Origin: Limnobacter thiooxidans
GTDB taxonomy: Bacteria; Pseudomonadota; Gammaproteobacteria; Burkholderiales; Burkholderiaceae_B
Reading direction: 5' to 3'
Length of the DNA stretch: 64,000 nucleotides
Assembly (NCBI RefSeq): GCF_036323495.1
Contig: NZ_AP028947.1
Location: 1,984,001 to 2,048,000 of the forward strand
In this document: piece by piece, positions 8,049 through 16,625 of the stretch
Layout of the letters: the number at the start of each line of letters is the position of its first letter
Numbering within the stretch: the stretch's first letter is position 1
Translations under genes and position numbers: made by a program
Notes under the pieces: model-generated
Seen by the model: only the letters and a program-made list of their open reading frames with translations
Database searches by the model: none
Told to the model about the DNA's origin: nothing

Positions 8049-9830
8049 TCAGTTCAAAATCAATTGATAGGATTTGCCGCCAGTGTCGAGAGCCATTCCA
8101 TGTCCCTTCAAGGCAGCAGCAGTTTGTGGGCACACACGAATGGAAGTCCCCTCAGACAGCGCCGCACTGTCTCGCGCAAGGGTACGGGCTTGCTCGATTG
8201 CCGGGCCAATCACCACAAATGGATTGGCATCTCCGAGCGCAGCGCGGCCAGCGACCAATTCACCACTTGCTATTCCTATTTGAAGGCAATACACCAAGCC
8301 GTCTTGTTGCAGCAGTTGCAGCCAAGTATGCGATTCGCGCCGGATGAACAGGGCAGCCTCCAGGGCTGCCCGTTCCGGATCATCCAGCTTGAGAGGCGTT
8401 CCAAACCACGCCAAAACCTCGTCGTCCTGTAAACGGTCGACCATGCCACCACTTTTATTGACTGCAATTTTGATGGCTTCATAGTATTTGGAGAAACCTG
8501 ACAACCTTACAGACGGGGTAGAGGCCAACAAGCCGGGGGCATGAAGTCGACATGCAAGCACCACGGCATGTACCTGTTCTGTTTTCAAACCAACATCCGT
8601 GTCCGCGGGTTGTTCATGCACCAATCTTTGCAGGGCAGCCTTGCTCAAATGTCCCGTGAACGCCTCCATCAGGCGCTTGCGATGATGCTCAATTCTCAAC
8701 CAGTCCACACCTTGCCGCGTCACGAAGGCAGTTTTTGCCACCAGCAAAATGCCCGCGGGCATGAGAAGAATGCCCAACCACAGCAGGTAAAGACTGAACA
8801 AGGGCAACAAGACAAACAGGCTCCAGTAGACCAGGCTTTTCTGAAAACCGTGAGGCGCAAACCACCACAGACAGGCCAAAGCGATCAAGACACCTTCAAT
8901 CCAGAAAGGCACTTGTTGAATCGGCCCGTGATTGATCAAGGTACGAAGCAACTGTGCATGGGCCATGACCCCCGGCACGCGGCGATTCTCTGGCTCCAGA
9001 GCTTGAAGGGCAACAGGCACCCTCAAACGATCTTCCAAAGGCAAAACCAGGCCCACCAGCACCGGCTTGCCACCCAGCAATTCGCGCAGCTTCCCGTGCT
9101 CGCCTTGCTTGTAAAGATCAATGATGCGGTGCATGGGGATGGGCTCAATCATACCGCCAGCCCGAAAGTCAACGAGCCCAAGGCCGCGATCAGACACGCC
9201 CAGGGCCTGCGCCATTTTCGAAGCCAGGGCGCTGGAAGAACCCGAGTCGGCGCAACCGTCAGCAAGATGCCGACGCAACACGGAATCTTCATCAAGACAC
9301 AGCACTGCTGAAGCAAATCGATCCTCACCGATCAATGCACGAAACCCGGCAAAAATTGGCCGGGGTCGGTTGGTATCATCCAGGGTTTGGGCAAAAAAAA
9401 CAGGTACTTCTGAACGCACCTGGAGCAAGCCGCGCATCAATTCACGATCAATACCTGGGACAACTGCTTCATAGCTTCGGTCGGGAAGCACAATGTCCAT
9501 CCCGACGACACTGGGCTTGGCCAAAACAAAGGCCTGAAGCAGATCAGCAAAGTGTGGATGCCAAAGCGCGAACGGCTCGGAAAACTGTCGAAAGGTTTCC
9601 TCATCAATACCAACCACAACTACATCATTGGCCACGGTACTGGGCGCAAAGGTGCGAATCAGTCCGACCCCGCGATCGTAAAGTTTCCATTCTGCAGCCT
9701 GAAAAGAGGTGAAGCTCTGCAGGGCAAACCCAAACAGGCAAAGACCAGCAAACACCAGCACATTGACCAGCGAGCCGCCCTGAATCAGCCGAAGCTGAAT
9801 GCGATCGATGAATCGCAACAGCCAGTTCAT
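8049..9830 (-). CDS. CHASE2 sensor with degenerate adenylate/guanylate cyclase domain
   Basis: 593 residues. One membrane helix (residues 22-40) leads into an extracytoplasmic CHASE2 domain (about 43-300; VVVVGIDEETFRQF, VVGMDIVLPDRS). Two or three helices follow (309-370), then a cytoplasmic class III cyclase-like domain (about 418-593). Key cyclase residues are altered: where the first metal-binding Asp should lie the sequence reads VVLACRLHA (Arg428), and the substrate-binding NLAxR motif is replaced by IEQART. The Asp pair near 469-470 and the GIASGELVAG stretch remain. It therefore probably senses or signals by interaction rather than by making cAMP. The start overlaps the upstream lipoprotein stop by 4 bp. 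Confidence 0.85.
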   Translation of the reverse strand: MNWLLRFIDRIQLRLIQGGSLVNVLVFAGLCLFGFALQSFTSFQAAEWKLYDRGVGLIRTFAPSTVANDVVVVGIDEETFRQFSEPFALWHPHFADLLQAFVLAKPSVVGMDIVLPDRSYEAVVPGIDRELMRGLLQVRSEVPVFFAQTLDDTNRPRPIFAGFRALIGEDRFASAVLCLDEDSVLRRHLADGCADSGSSSALASKMAQALGVSDRGLGLVDFRAGGMIEPIPMHRIIDLYKQGEHGKLRELLGGKPVLVGLVLPLEDRLRVPVALQALEPENRRVPGVMAHAQLLRTLINHGPIQQVPFWIEGVLIALACLWWFAPHGFQKSLVYWSLFVLLPLFSLYLLWLGILLMPAGILLVAKTAFVTRQGVDWLRIEHHRKRLMEAFTGHLSKAALQRLVHEQPADTDVGLKTEQVHAVVLACRLHAPGLLASTPSVRLSGFSKYYEAIKIAVNKSGGMVDRLQDDEVLAWFGTPLKLDDPERAALEAALFIRRESHTWLQLLQQDGLVYCLQIGIASGELVAGRAALGDANPFVVIGPAIEQARTLARDSAALSEGTSIRVCPQTAAALKGHGMALDTGGKSYQLILN

Positions 9831-10648
9831 GGTTGTGCCCTGCCCTGCAATTGAAGCAAGGCAGCCTTTGCGCGGCGGGCCTGTTCCTCAAACTGACTGG
9901 CCTGCGCGGGCTGTTTCTGCAGCTTGGCAATGGACGCCAGAAGCTCCAGATCCATCACGATCCGGTCGGGCAGACCAAGGCTGCGATCCAACATCAGCGC
10001 CTCTTCAGCAGATTGACGCGCCAGATCATACTGACCTTCTTTCATTTGAACTACGGCAAACAGTCGCCCAAGATTTGCGCGTTCAACCCCTTGGCCTGAC
10101 TCCTGGGAAGCAAGCGCCAACACACCAGACTGAATATGAAGCCGGGCTTCGGCCATGCGCCCCTGCACAATGGCCAATCGGGCCTGCAGCCCATGAAGCG
10201 CTGCAGAGAACCGGCACCGGTTGCCACACAAAGCATCTGCCTGACGCAGATCACTGCCCGCCTTGTCCAAAGTTTCGGGAGTTTGCAAATGGATTCCACC
10301 CCGTCGTGCCAACAATTCAATCTGAATGTCTATTGGCAGTTCTTCAGCCCGCGATAGCGAAACATTCAAGTTCGCCAACGCTTCTGTTCGACGGCCAGAA
10401 TCGACCAGAGCACGACTCAAACCCACGACCGCACGACCAAAACCGACGGGGTCTGCCAGTGCGTCATAACGCAACACGGCTTGGTTCCAGTGTTCTGCAG
10501 CGCGCTCATACTGACCCCGACTTTGGGCTTGAGTAGCCATGTTTTCGGCCTGCCTGGCTTTCAACAACACTGGATTTTCGGGCAGCGGAGAAGCTGCGCA
10601 GGCCACCAGGGCGACACACACACCTGCCATCAAGAACACCGCCCTCAT
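9827..10648 (-). CDS. TPR-like lipoprotein
   Basis: 273 residues with a lipoprotein signal peptide: a hydrophobic run followed by the lipobox LVAC (Cys17). The rest is rich in Ala, Leu and Arg with helix-pair periodicity (for example AENMATQAQSRGQYERAAEHWNQAVLRYDAL and later ARQSAEEALMLDRSLGLP), as in tetratricopeptide repeats. It is therefore probably a membrane-tethered scaffold facing the periplasm. It overlaps the genes on both sides by 4 bp, so translation is likely coupled with the MCE protein and the CHASE2 sensor. Confidence 0.75.
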   Translation of the reverse strand: MRAVFLMAGVCVALVACAASPLPENPVLLKARQAENMATQAQSRGQYERAAEHWNQAVLRYDALADPVGFGRAVVGLSRALVDSGRRTEALANLNVSLSRAEELPIDIQIELLARRGGIHLQTPETLDKAGSDLRQADALCGNRCRFSAALHGLQARLAIVQGRMAEARLHIQSGVLALASQESGQGVERANLGRLFAVVQMKEGQYDLARQSAEEALMLDRSLGLPDRIVMDLELLASIAKLQKQPAQASQFEEQARRAKAALLQLQGRAQP

Positions 10649-11562
10649 GGCGCTGTACCTTCAAAACTTTCCAGGGGAACGGACGATGCCGAAGGCACGC
10701 TGAGCAACGACGAAAACGGCCAGCGTTGCCTGATGCCATCACTCATGTCTTGCGCATCATTGAGCAGTTGCTGACCTGAATCGAGAGCCGGTGGCAGCTT
10801 GCGCTGGATGTCCTGCACAATGCTGTTCACGGCTTCGCTGCTTTGCCGGGCATTGAGCAGGATCGAGTTGAGCTGTTCAAACATCACCGAGCGATTGGCG
10901 GACATGTCCTGAACCATGACATTCACTGCCATGCTTGTCCGTTCGATATTCTTGGCTGTGGTTTGAGCACTGCTGGCAATTTGCAGGCCTGTGCTTTGCA
11001 AAGCGGGCAAGCCTTCTGCCAGCCCGGCAGTTACGCGGTCAACATTTTCCAAAATGGGTTCCACCTTGGCCAAGGTGGTGTTCATCTGCTCCATCAATCG
11101 CTTGACCGTGGCCAGCAGATCATCGATTTCCTGCCCCTCTTCAAAAGTCAATTGATGCCCTTGTGCCAGGCGGACAGGTTGGGCGGGATTGGGATAAAGA
11201 TCAATGTGCTTTGAAGCAACCGGCGTATCACGGGCCATACGAGCTGTAGTGTCAATGCTCAGGAGAGGAAGGCGTTGTGACTCCAACTGAAGCTCGGCCT
11301 GCACGGTGAGGTCATCCTGCAAACGAATGGCCGCTACCTCTCCAATCTGAAATCCTCGCAAGCGCACAGGCGCGCCCACATCGAGACCCGATGCACCGGG
11401 AAGCACAAGATACACGCGAGTGCTGGGGGTGAAGATTCCCTGTCTATAGGCGGCCAACGCAAGCAGGCCAAGCAGCAGAAACAACGTGAGTAACCAAAGC
11501 GAGCGAGCCGTTCGCTTGATCTGCTGATCACGGACTGACAGTGGGGAGGGCACTGAACTCAT
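10645..11562 (-). CDS. MCE (MlaD-like) domain protein
   Basis: 305 residues: a cytoplasmic tail, one membrane helix at about 21-40, an MCE domain at about 46-127 (VYLVLPGASGLDVGAPVRLRGFQIG), and a long helical or coiled-coil region at about 145-260. MCE proteins form hexameric rings that carry lipids between membranes, normally with an MlaE permease and MlaF ATPase. Here no permease gene is present, and the only ATPase-like partner upstream lacks its Walker A half. Its stop overlaps the start of the lipoprotein gene. Lipid binding is known for the family; its link to caspase proteins is inference. Confidence 0.85.
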   Translation of the reverse strand: MSSVPSPLSVRDQQIKRTARSLWLLTLFLLLGLLALAAYRQGIFTPSTRVYLVLPGASGLDVGAPVRLRGFQIGEVAAIRLQDDLTVQAELQLESQRLPLLSIDTTARMARDTPVASKHIDLYPNPAQPVRLAQGHQLTFEEGQEIDDLLATVKRLMEQMNTTLAKVEPILENVDRVTAGLAEGLPALQSTGLQIASSAQTTAKNIERTSMAVNVMVQDMSANRSVMFEQLNSILLNARQSSEAVNSIVQDIQRKLPPALDSGQQLLNDAQDMSDGIRQRWPFSSLLSVPSASSVPLESFEGTAP

Positions 11563-11978
11563 GGGTTTGCATCCACCACGGCAGCGTTATCTGTAGTGCC
11601 CAAGGTCAAACGACGCCAGGGATAACTCCATTGATAAGCGTTCTTGAACTGTTCAATCGTCACATCACAATCACCGGGCCAATCTGATTCAAGAATCAGC
11701 AGGTGTACTGGTGCACTTAAAATGCTGCGCCCCAGCCAAATCATCAACAACTGGCTCGGTGAAGCGTCTTCTGGCCAAGAGCTTTCAAAAAGGGACAAAT
11801 CGAAGTGACAACCGCAACGCTCAAACAAACGCCCCACTTCACGCAATGTGGCCTCATCGATCGCGGTATCTCCCAGCAGTGAATTTTCAAGCAGGAGGTT
11901 TTGAAGAAGACTCAGATCAGGGAACAAACCGGGGCGAGCCCGATGAACAGCAACACTTCCGTTTTCCATGACTAGCAC
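11559..11978 (-). CDS. ABC-ATPase-like fragment (MlaF-like remnant), first gene of the operon
   Basis: 139 residues starting at a GTG preceded by the SD-like AAGGGGG; an ATG lies at 11969. An in-frame stop just before the GTG shows that the frame cannot extend upstream. PGLFPDLSLLQNLLL resembles the sequence after the Q-loop of ABC ATPases. PSQLLMIWLGRSILSAPVHLLILESD resembles the signature-to-Walker B part, with the LSGGQ signature eroded and the Walker B acidic pair changed to ES. The Walker A half is absent, so ATP hydrolysis is unlikely. It could be a decayed MlaF or a repurposed adaptor; its intact frame and 4-bp overlap with the MCE gene favour a retained function. Confidence 0.55.
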   Translation of the reverse strand: MLVMENGSVAVHRARPGLFPDLSLLQNLLLENSLLGDTAIDEATLREVGRLFERCGCHFDLSLFESSWPEDASPSQLLMIWLGRSILSAPVHLLILESDWPGDCDVTIEQFKNAYQWSYPWRRLTLGTTDNAAVVDANP

Positions 11979-12357
11979 GGTGCCCCCTTAATTGACGGCG
12001 TTTCTTAAATTCGAATGCTGCTCGTTTTTTACACCCTGTCAATGTAAGGCAAATTACTAAACATGCATAGATCGGATGACCTTGTATGGCTCAGATTTTC
12101 TACAATTTTAGTTGAAGGATATGAATCGCTCTGAATCAGAGATTGGCCAAAAAGTTGCGCCACGCTTTTTCAGTTTTATTGGCGGCCTTGCGTCAAACTG
12201 ACTGGAGTTAAGCGAGCGAACTGGTCCCGAAAACGTCGCTATTGATTCGGCTCAAGTATGAAAAAAAGAAATAGTTGGTGGAGACCATGAGATTGTTATC
12301 GCACCTGCCGGTGCTCCCTCGTTTCGTTCGCTGGCGCAAACTCCACCGAACTGAAAT
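11979..12357. other. Intergenic region upstream of the caspase operon
   Basis: No convincing gene. On the minus strand a TTGACA (12037-12042) could be a -35 box for the operon, but the spaced -10 is weak. An inverted repeat, AGTTGGTGGAG at 12273-12283 against CTCCACCGAACT at 12341-12352, encloses about 57 bp; it resembles a tRNA acceptor stem but has no T-arm or anticodon arm. Confidence 0.4.
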
Positions 12358-12451
12358 TTTTACGATCCGTTCGTTCGAATCTCCTCACAGGTCGCAAAAA
12401 CAAAAACCCGCCGACATGTGCATGAGGGCGGGTTTCAATGTTTTTGGCGGA
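12358..12451. repeat. Direct repeat copy 2, touching the 3' end of tRNA-Ser
   Basis: Nearly the same sequence as 941-1032 in the same orientation. Its last seven bases are the 3' terminus of tRNA-Ser. It contains the tRNA terminator hairpin. Together the two copies define an interval holding exactly the eight-gene caspase operon. Confidence 0.7.
12407..12432 (-). terminator. Terminator of tRNA-Ser
   Basis: Stem CCCGCC/GGCGGG with the same loop as the terminator at 989-1016. On the minus strand it is followed by a T-rich run (GTTTTTGTTTTTG). It lies 13 bp beyond the 3' end of tRNA-Ser. Confidence 0.75.
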
Positions 12452-12534
12452 AGCTGTGAGATTCGAACTCACGGAGGACTCACATCCTCGGCAGTTTTCA
12501 AGACTGCTGGTTTAAACCGCTCACCCAAGCTTCC
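12445..12534 (-). tRNA. tRNA-Ser (UGA anticodon)
   Basis: 90 nt including an encoded CCA. The acceptor stem GGAAGCT/AGCTTCC carries discriminator G. The anticodon loop CTTGAAA gives UGA, which reads UCA codons. The long variable arm is typical of serine tRNAs, and the T-arm holds GTTCGAATC. A TATAAT (complement at 12544-12549) lies ten bases upstream. Confidence 0.95.
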
Positions 12535-12543
12535 GAGCCCGCA

Positions 12544-12549
12544 ATTATA
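12544..12549 (-). promoter_or_regulatory. -10 box of tRNA-Ser
   Basis: A perfect TATAAT on the minus strand, followed by the GC-rich stretch TGCGGGC just before the tRNA. The -35 is poor. A GC-rich discriminator after the -10 is the hallmark of promoters under stringent control. Confidence 0.55.
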
Positions 12550-12600
12550 ACCACAATATCCTGAAATTGGAAACAAGCAGCCAAGAATTCTGAAAAATAC

Positions 12601-13947
12601 TCAGGCCTTCAGGCCCATGCGCTTCTTCATGGCGTGCATGCTGACGTACGACAGCACCGCAATCACTGGAATGGCGACAGCCGTGACCAAGTCAGGCGAT
12701 ACAGCCCAGCCCAAACCCTTGGCGCCCTTGGCGAGGTAACCCATCAAGCTGGCGCCGTAATAGGAAATGGCCACAATCGACAAACCTTCCACGGTTTCCT
12801 GAAGGCGCAATTGCGCCTTCGCCCGCTTGTCCATGCTGGTCAGCAAACGCTGGTTCTGACTTTCTCGCTCAACCTCAACCCGGGTACGCAGCAACTGGGT
12901 CACCCTGGAAATACGAGCTGCCAGTTCGTCTTGACGGCGCGCTGTCCAAGTGCATGTTTTCATGGCGGGCCCTAAGCGACGGTCCATGAATTCGCCGAAA
13001 GTCTGCATGCCCACCATGGGAATTTCTTTCAACTCGGCGATGCGCTTTTTCACCAGGTCGGTGTAAGCCTCTGCTGCAGTAAAACGTACCCGGTTTTCGG
13101 CACTCAACTGCTCGACCTTGGCGGCCAAGTCAGTCAACTGGCTTAACAGGTGATGATCTATTTCCACATCTGCAGCAGTGACTTCAAGCAAGACCTCGGA
13201 CTGGCTAGTAGCCGCCATTTCGGTGGCCAGCTTCACCAGCCGATCTTCATAGGAAGACAGCTTGGGCAATGTCGCCCTGGCCACCGGAAAACTCAACAGC
13301 GCCATCATGCGGTAAGTTTCCATTTCGATGGTGCGCTGTACCACTCGGCCCAGCTGGCGCGAACCCATTTTCAGGTTGCAGATCAAGATTCGGGTTGCCC
13401 CTCGGTCCGCGATCTTCAAATCAGAAAATACCTGCCCTGCCCCATTGGCAATCATGCCGCCAATCAGGGTGTTGCCGTCGAAATAACCCGCCACAGTGCG
13501 TGGCTCGCGCGGGGTCTCGGTTTTTTGAACAAACAATTCAATGGCCACCAGCATGGTGCCAGGCAATGAAGCCATCCAGCTCGGCGGCAAACGGCGCGTC
13601 ACCGGGCGATCAAACACAATGGCGTGGTCGGCGCGTTCAAAAAAGGTCAAGGTGATGAATTCATTGTGGCGTTCAAGACGCAGGCGCAAGGCAGACTCAC
13701 CACCACACAAACTCAAACTGACCTGGGGTGCAGCAAGCTCGGCATCTGAAACCGGTTTGCACCCACAGTAATCCACCAATGCCAAAAGTTGGGACACAAT
13801 TTGAGGCGTCACATCCCCCTGCACCAGCAAGGCGATGTGGAACACCCGCTCCTGCGGCCACAGGGTTTCCGTGGGCCTTGAATGCACTTCGTCATTCAGC
13901 GATTGCCGCAAGGGGTACTGCTGGGGCAACAGGTTGCTTTTGTTCAT
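12601..13947 (-). CDS. DUF3422 family protein
   Basis: 448 residues matching the DUF3422 family of proteobacterial proteins of unknown function. The N-terminus has the family-typical segment HPLR-like QYPLRQSLNDEVHSRP, and the middle holds coiled-coil-forming stretches (LTDLAAKVEQLSAENR, VEVERESQNQRLLTSMDKR). Two hydrophobic segments at the C-terminus (about 393-413 and 420-440) suggest a tail anchored in the inner membrane, with the bulk in the cytoplasm. It stands just upstream of pgsA on the chromosome map but is read after it. Function is unknown. Confidence 0.8.
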   Translation of the reverse strand: MNKSNLLPQQYPLRQSLNDEVHSRPTETLWPQERVFHIALLVQGDVTPQIVSQLLALVDYCGCKPVSDAELAAPQVSLSLCGGESALRLRLERHNEFITLTFFERADHAIVFDRPVTRRLPPSWMASLPGTMLVAIELFVQKTETPREPRTVAGYFDGNTLIGGMIANGAGQVFSDLKIADRGATRILICNLKMGSRQLGRVVQRTIEMETYRMMALLSFPVARATLPKLSSYEDRLVKLATEMAATSQSEVLLEVTAADVEIDHHLLSQLTDLAAKVEQLSAENRVRFTAAEAYTDLVKKRIAELKEIPMVGMQTFGEFMDRRLGPAMKTCTWTARRQDELAARISRVTQLLRTRVEVERESQNQRLLTSMDKRAKAQLRLQETVEGLSIVAISYYGASLMGYLAKGAKGLGWAVSPDLVTAVAIPVIAVLSYVSMHAMKKRMGLKA

Positions 13948-13966
13948 GGAAAAAGTGGAAAAGAAC

Positions 13967-14536
13967 TCAGCTTCGGTCGCGGATATCAGGCCAGGCTTTC
14001 ATCAGGTAGTAGCACATCGACCACACGGTCAATACCGCAGCCACGTAAATGGCCAGTGTGCCAAGCACATGAAAATCGATGCCCATCCAAACTTCATTCA
14101 CCAACAGCATGGGAATGGCCACCATTTGCGCAATGGTTTTGAATTTACCCAGCCAGTTCACAGCCACGCTGTTGCGCGCACCGATGCTGGCCATCCATTC
14201 ACGCAAGGCAGAAATGGTGATTTCACGACCGATGATGATCAACGCGAGAAAGGGGCCAATGCGGCCCAGATCTACAAGAACAATCAGCGCAGCGCCGACC
14301 ATCAACTTGTCAGCCACCGGATCCAGAAATGCGCCAAATGCCGAGGTCTGATTCCAGCGACGGGCCAGGTATCCATCGACCGCATCGGTGATGGCTGCAA
14401 AAATAAACACCCAGGCACCCACCCAGTTCTGCATGGAAATGGACATGACGGTTTCGGGCAGAAAATAAATGCCAACGACCAGGGGGATGAGAACAATCCG
14501 GACCCAGGTCAGGATCATGGGCAGGTTCAGTGGCAT
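13967..14536 (-). CDS. pgsA: CDP-diacylglycerol--glycerol-3-phosphate 3-phosphatidyltransferase
   Basis: 189 residues from the ATG at 14536, chosen because AAGAAGAG lies just upstream and the protein then starts MPLNLPMILTWVR as in the family. It makes phosphatidylglycerol phosphate from CDP-diacylglycerol, the committed step to phosphatidylglycerol and cardiolipin, in the inner membrane. The CDP-alcohol phosphotransferase motif is complete: DAVDGYLARRW, then a Gly and the two later Asp residues in GAFLDPVADK. Several membrane helices surround it. It follows uvrC on the minus strand, an order found in many proteobacteria. Confidence 0.95.
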   Translation of the reverse strand: MPLNLPMILTWVRIVLIPLVVGIYFLPETVMSISMQNWVGAWVFIFAAITDAVDGYLARRWNQTSAFGAFLDPVADKLMVGAALIVLVDLGRIGPFLALIIIGREITISALREWMASIGARNSVAVNWLGKFKTIAQMVAIPMLLVNEVWMGIDFHVLGTLAIYVAAVLTVWSMCYYLMKAWPDIRDRS

Positions 14537-14618
14537 AGATGCTCTTCTTTTGTTAGGTAAATACACTCTTTAGAGGTACAGAATATATCAGCGCACACAC
14601 CGCTTGAGGCGCAATTCT

Positions 14619-16625
14619 TCAATGCAAACGCCGATAAATTTCTTCAGCCAGTGTTTTGGAGATGCCGTCCACGGTTTGAAGGTCTTCCACACTGGCAGCC
14701 TTCACGCCGCGCAAGCCGCCAAATCGCGTCAACAGCTTCTGCTTTCTACGGGCTCCAATGCCTTCAATTTCATCCAGCTCGGACACCTGCCGCGCCTTGG
14801 CACGCTTGGCCCGCATGCCGGTGATGGCAAATCGGTGGGCCTCGTCGCGAATCTGGGCAATCAGCATCAGGGCCGGGTGACCTGGCCCCAGCTCAAGGCT
14901 TGGCCTGCCATCGGGAAATACCAGCGTTTCAAGGCCCACCTTTCGGTTCTCGCCTTTTTGCACGCCCACAATTAGGCTGATGTCCAGGCCCAGTTGCTCA
15001 AACACCTGCCGGGCCACTTCAATCTGGCCCTTGCCACCGTCAATCAACACAATATGCGGCATCACGATCGGGGTTTTGCCTTCACGCTGGTATCGCCGTG
15101 TCACAGCCTGTCTCATGGCTGCATAATCGTCTCCCGGTGTAATGCCTTCAATGTTGTAGCGCCGGTATTCGCGGCTTTGCATGTCGTGGTTGTGGAACAC
15201 AACACACGAAGCCTGCGTGGCCTCGCCCGCTGTGTGGGAAATGTCAAAACACTCCACACGCAATGTGGCCAGCAAATCCACTTCTTCAGGCGGCGCTTCG
15301 CCTTGTTGACCCAATGCCTGTTCGGTGCCAGCGGGAATATCCGCCTCGGCTGCGGCCTTGCCCACTGAAGGGGTTTTAAGCACGCCGCCCAGCATATTGA
15401 CTGCATCACCGGCTTGATATGCTTCCTCCAGCCGTGCCTCCAGCCCCAGTGTTTCCACCAGCGCACGCGTGCGAAATTGGGCAGACCCCTGCTCCGCAAT
15501 TCGGCGCTGAATGGCAATTTGGGCATTGTCCACCGCCATGTCCAACCACTTGCGTCGCTCGCTTTGCGGTTGGCGAATCAGGTTGATTTTTTTACCCGCT
15601 TGCTGACTCAAGGCCATCAGCAATTCAGGTGCGTCGAGGTCTTGGTTCACAATCAACAGGTTGGGAATTGGCCGGTCCACATAGGCCTGGCTCAAAAAGG
15701 CTTCCAGCACCTCGGGGCCAATATCCTCAGTGGCCTGTGCCACGCTGGGGAACATGGGTTTGTCACCCAGATGGCGACCACCCCGCACCATGGCTAGGTT
15801 GACGCACACGGCACCACCCTGAATCACCACGGCGATCACGTCTGCATCGTCGTCACCACCTGTGGTATCGACCGATTGCTTCTGAAGAACCCGGCTTAGC
15901 GCACCCAACTGGTTGCGGTACATCGCCGCTTTTTCAAATTCCAGCAAACCGCTGGCTTCCAGCATTTTTTCTTCGAGGTTGGCCAACACCGATTTGTGAT
16001 CACCCCGCAAAAAACGGGACGCTGCATCCACATCCTTCGCATAGTCTTCCGGACTGATCCAGTTCACGCAAGGCGCGCTGCACCGTTGAATCTGGGCCTG
16101 CAAACAGGGGCGCGAACGGTGGGCAAACACCGTGTCTTCACAGGTGCGCAACAGGAACACACGCTGAAGAACCTGGATGCTTTCCTTCACTGCCCAGGCA
16201 TTTGGAAAAGGTCCAAAAAACTGCGAGCGTTTGTCCACCGCACCGCGGTAATAGGCCACACGCGGATAAGTGTGATTGGTCAGACGCAGATAGGGGTAGC
16301 TTTTGTCGTCCCTGAACAGAATGTTGTAGCGTGGGCTCAAGCTCTTGATCAGGTTGTTTTCCAGCAGAAGCGCTTCTGCTTCCGTGCGCGTGGGTGTCAC
16401 ATCAACACGCACAATACGCTCGACCATGTGGCTGGTGCGCGGGCTGGCGTGGGTCTTCTGGAAATAGGAAGACACCCGCTTTTTCAGGTTCTTCGCCTTG
16501 CCCACGTACATCACCACACCGTTTGCATCGATCATGCGATACACACCTGGCCGCGTGGTCAGGTCTCTCAGAAACACGGCGATATCAAACGGTGCATCCA
16601 GCGATTGTTGCTCCTGCGTCATCAC
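14619..16625 (-). CDS. uvrC: Excinuclease ABC subunit C
   Basis: 668 residues. UvrC makes both incisions in nucleotide excision repair after UvrA and UvrB have located the lesion. The N-terminal GIY-YIG nuclease is visible ([22 protein letters not shown]), then a Cys-rich part ([13 protein letters not shown]), a UvrB-binding UVR motif ([25 protein letters not shown]), the RNase H-like nuclease ([20 protein letters not shown]) and C-terminal helix-hairpin-helix motifs ([14 protein letters not shown]). An Ala/Gly/Glu-rich stretch of about 35 residues before the RNase H domain makes it longer than the 610-residue E. coli protein. It overlaps the UDG stop/start junction upstream by 4 bp. Confidence 0.97.
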   Translation of the reverse strand: MMTQEQQSLDAPFDIAVFLRDLTTRPGVYRMIDANGVVMYVGKAKNLKKRVSSYFQKTHASPRTSHMVERIVRVDVTPTRTEAEALLLENNLIKSLSPRYNILFRDDKSYPYLRLTNHTYPRVAYYRGAVDKRSQFFGPFPNAWAVKESIQVLQRVFLLRTCEDTVFAHRSRPCLQAQIQRCSAPCVNWISPEDYAKDVDAASRFLRGDHKSVLANLEEKMLEASGLLEFEKAAMYRNQLGALSRVLQKQSVDTTGGDDDADVIAVVIQGGAVCVNLAMVRGGRHLGDKPMFPSVAQATEDIGPEVLEAFLSQAYVDRPIPNLLIVNQDLDAPELLMALSQQAGKKINLIRQPQSERRKWLDMAVDNAQIAIQRRIAEQGSAQFRTRALVETLGLEARLEEAYQAGDAVNMLGGVLKTPSVGKAAAEADIPAGTEQALGQQGEAPPEEVDLLATLRVECFDISHTAGEATQASCVVFHNHDMQSREYRRYNIEGITPGDDYAAMRQAVTRRYQREGKTPIVMPHIVLIDGGKGQIEVARQVFEQLGLDISLIVGVQKGENRKVGLETLVFPDGRPSLELGPGHPALMLIAQIRDEAHRFAITGMRAKRAKARQVSELDEIEGIGARRKQKLLTRFGGLRGVKAASVEDLQTVDGISKTLAEEIYRRLH

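Noticed and set aside
12121..12201. A 26-codon plus-strand frame with GAAGGA before its ATG, upstream of the caspase operon
   Set aside because: The purine-rich motif is only one base from the ATG, too close for normal initiation, and the peptide has no recognisable feature.
12273..12352. Inverted repeat considered as a functional tRNA gene
   Set aside because: It has an acceptor-like stem but no T-arm, D-arm or anticodon stem that pairs.
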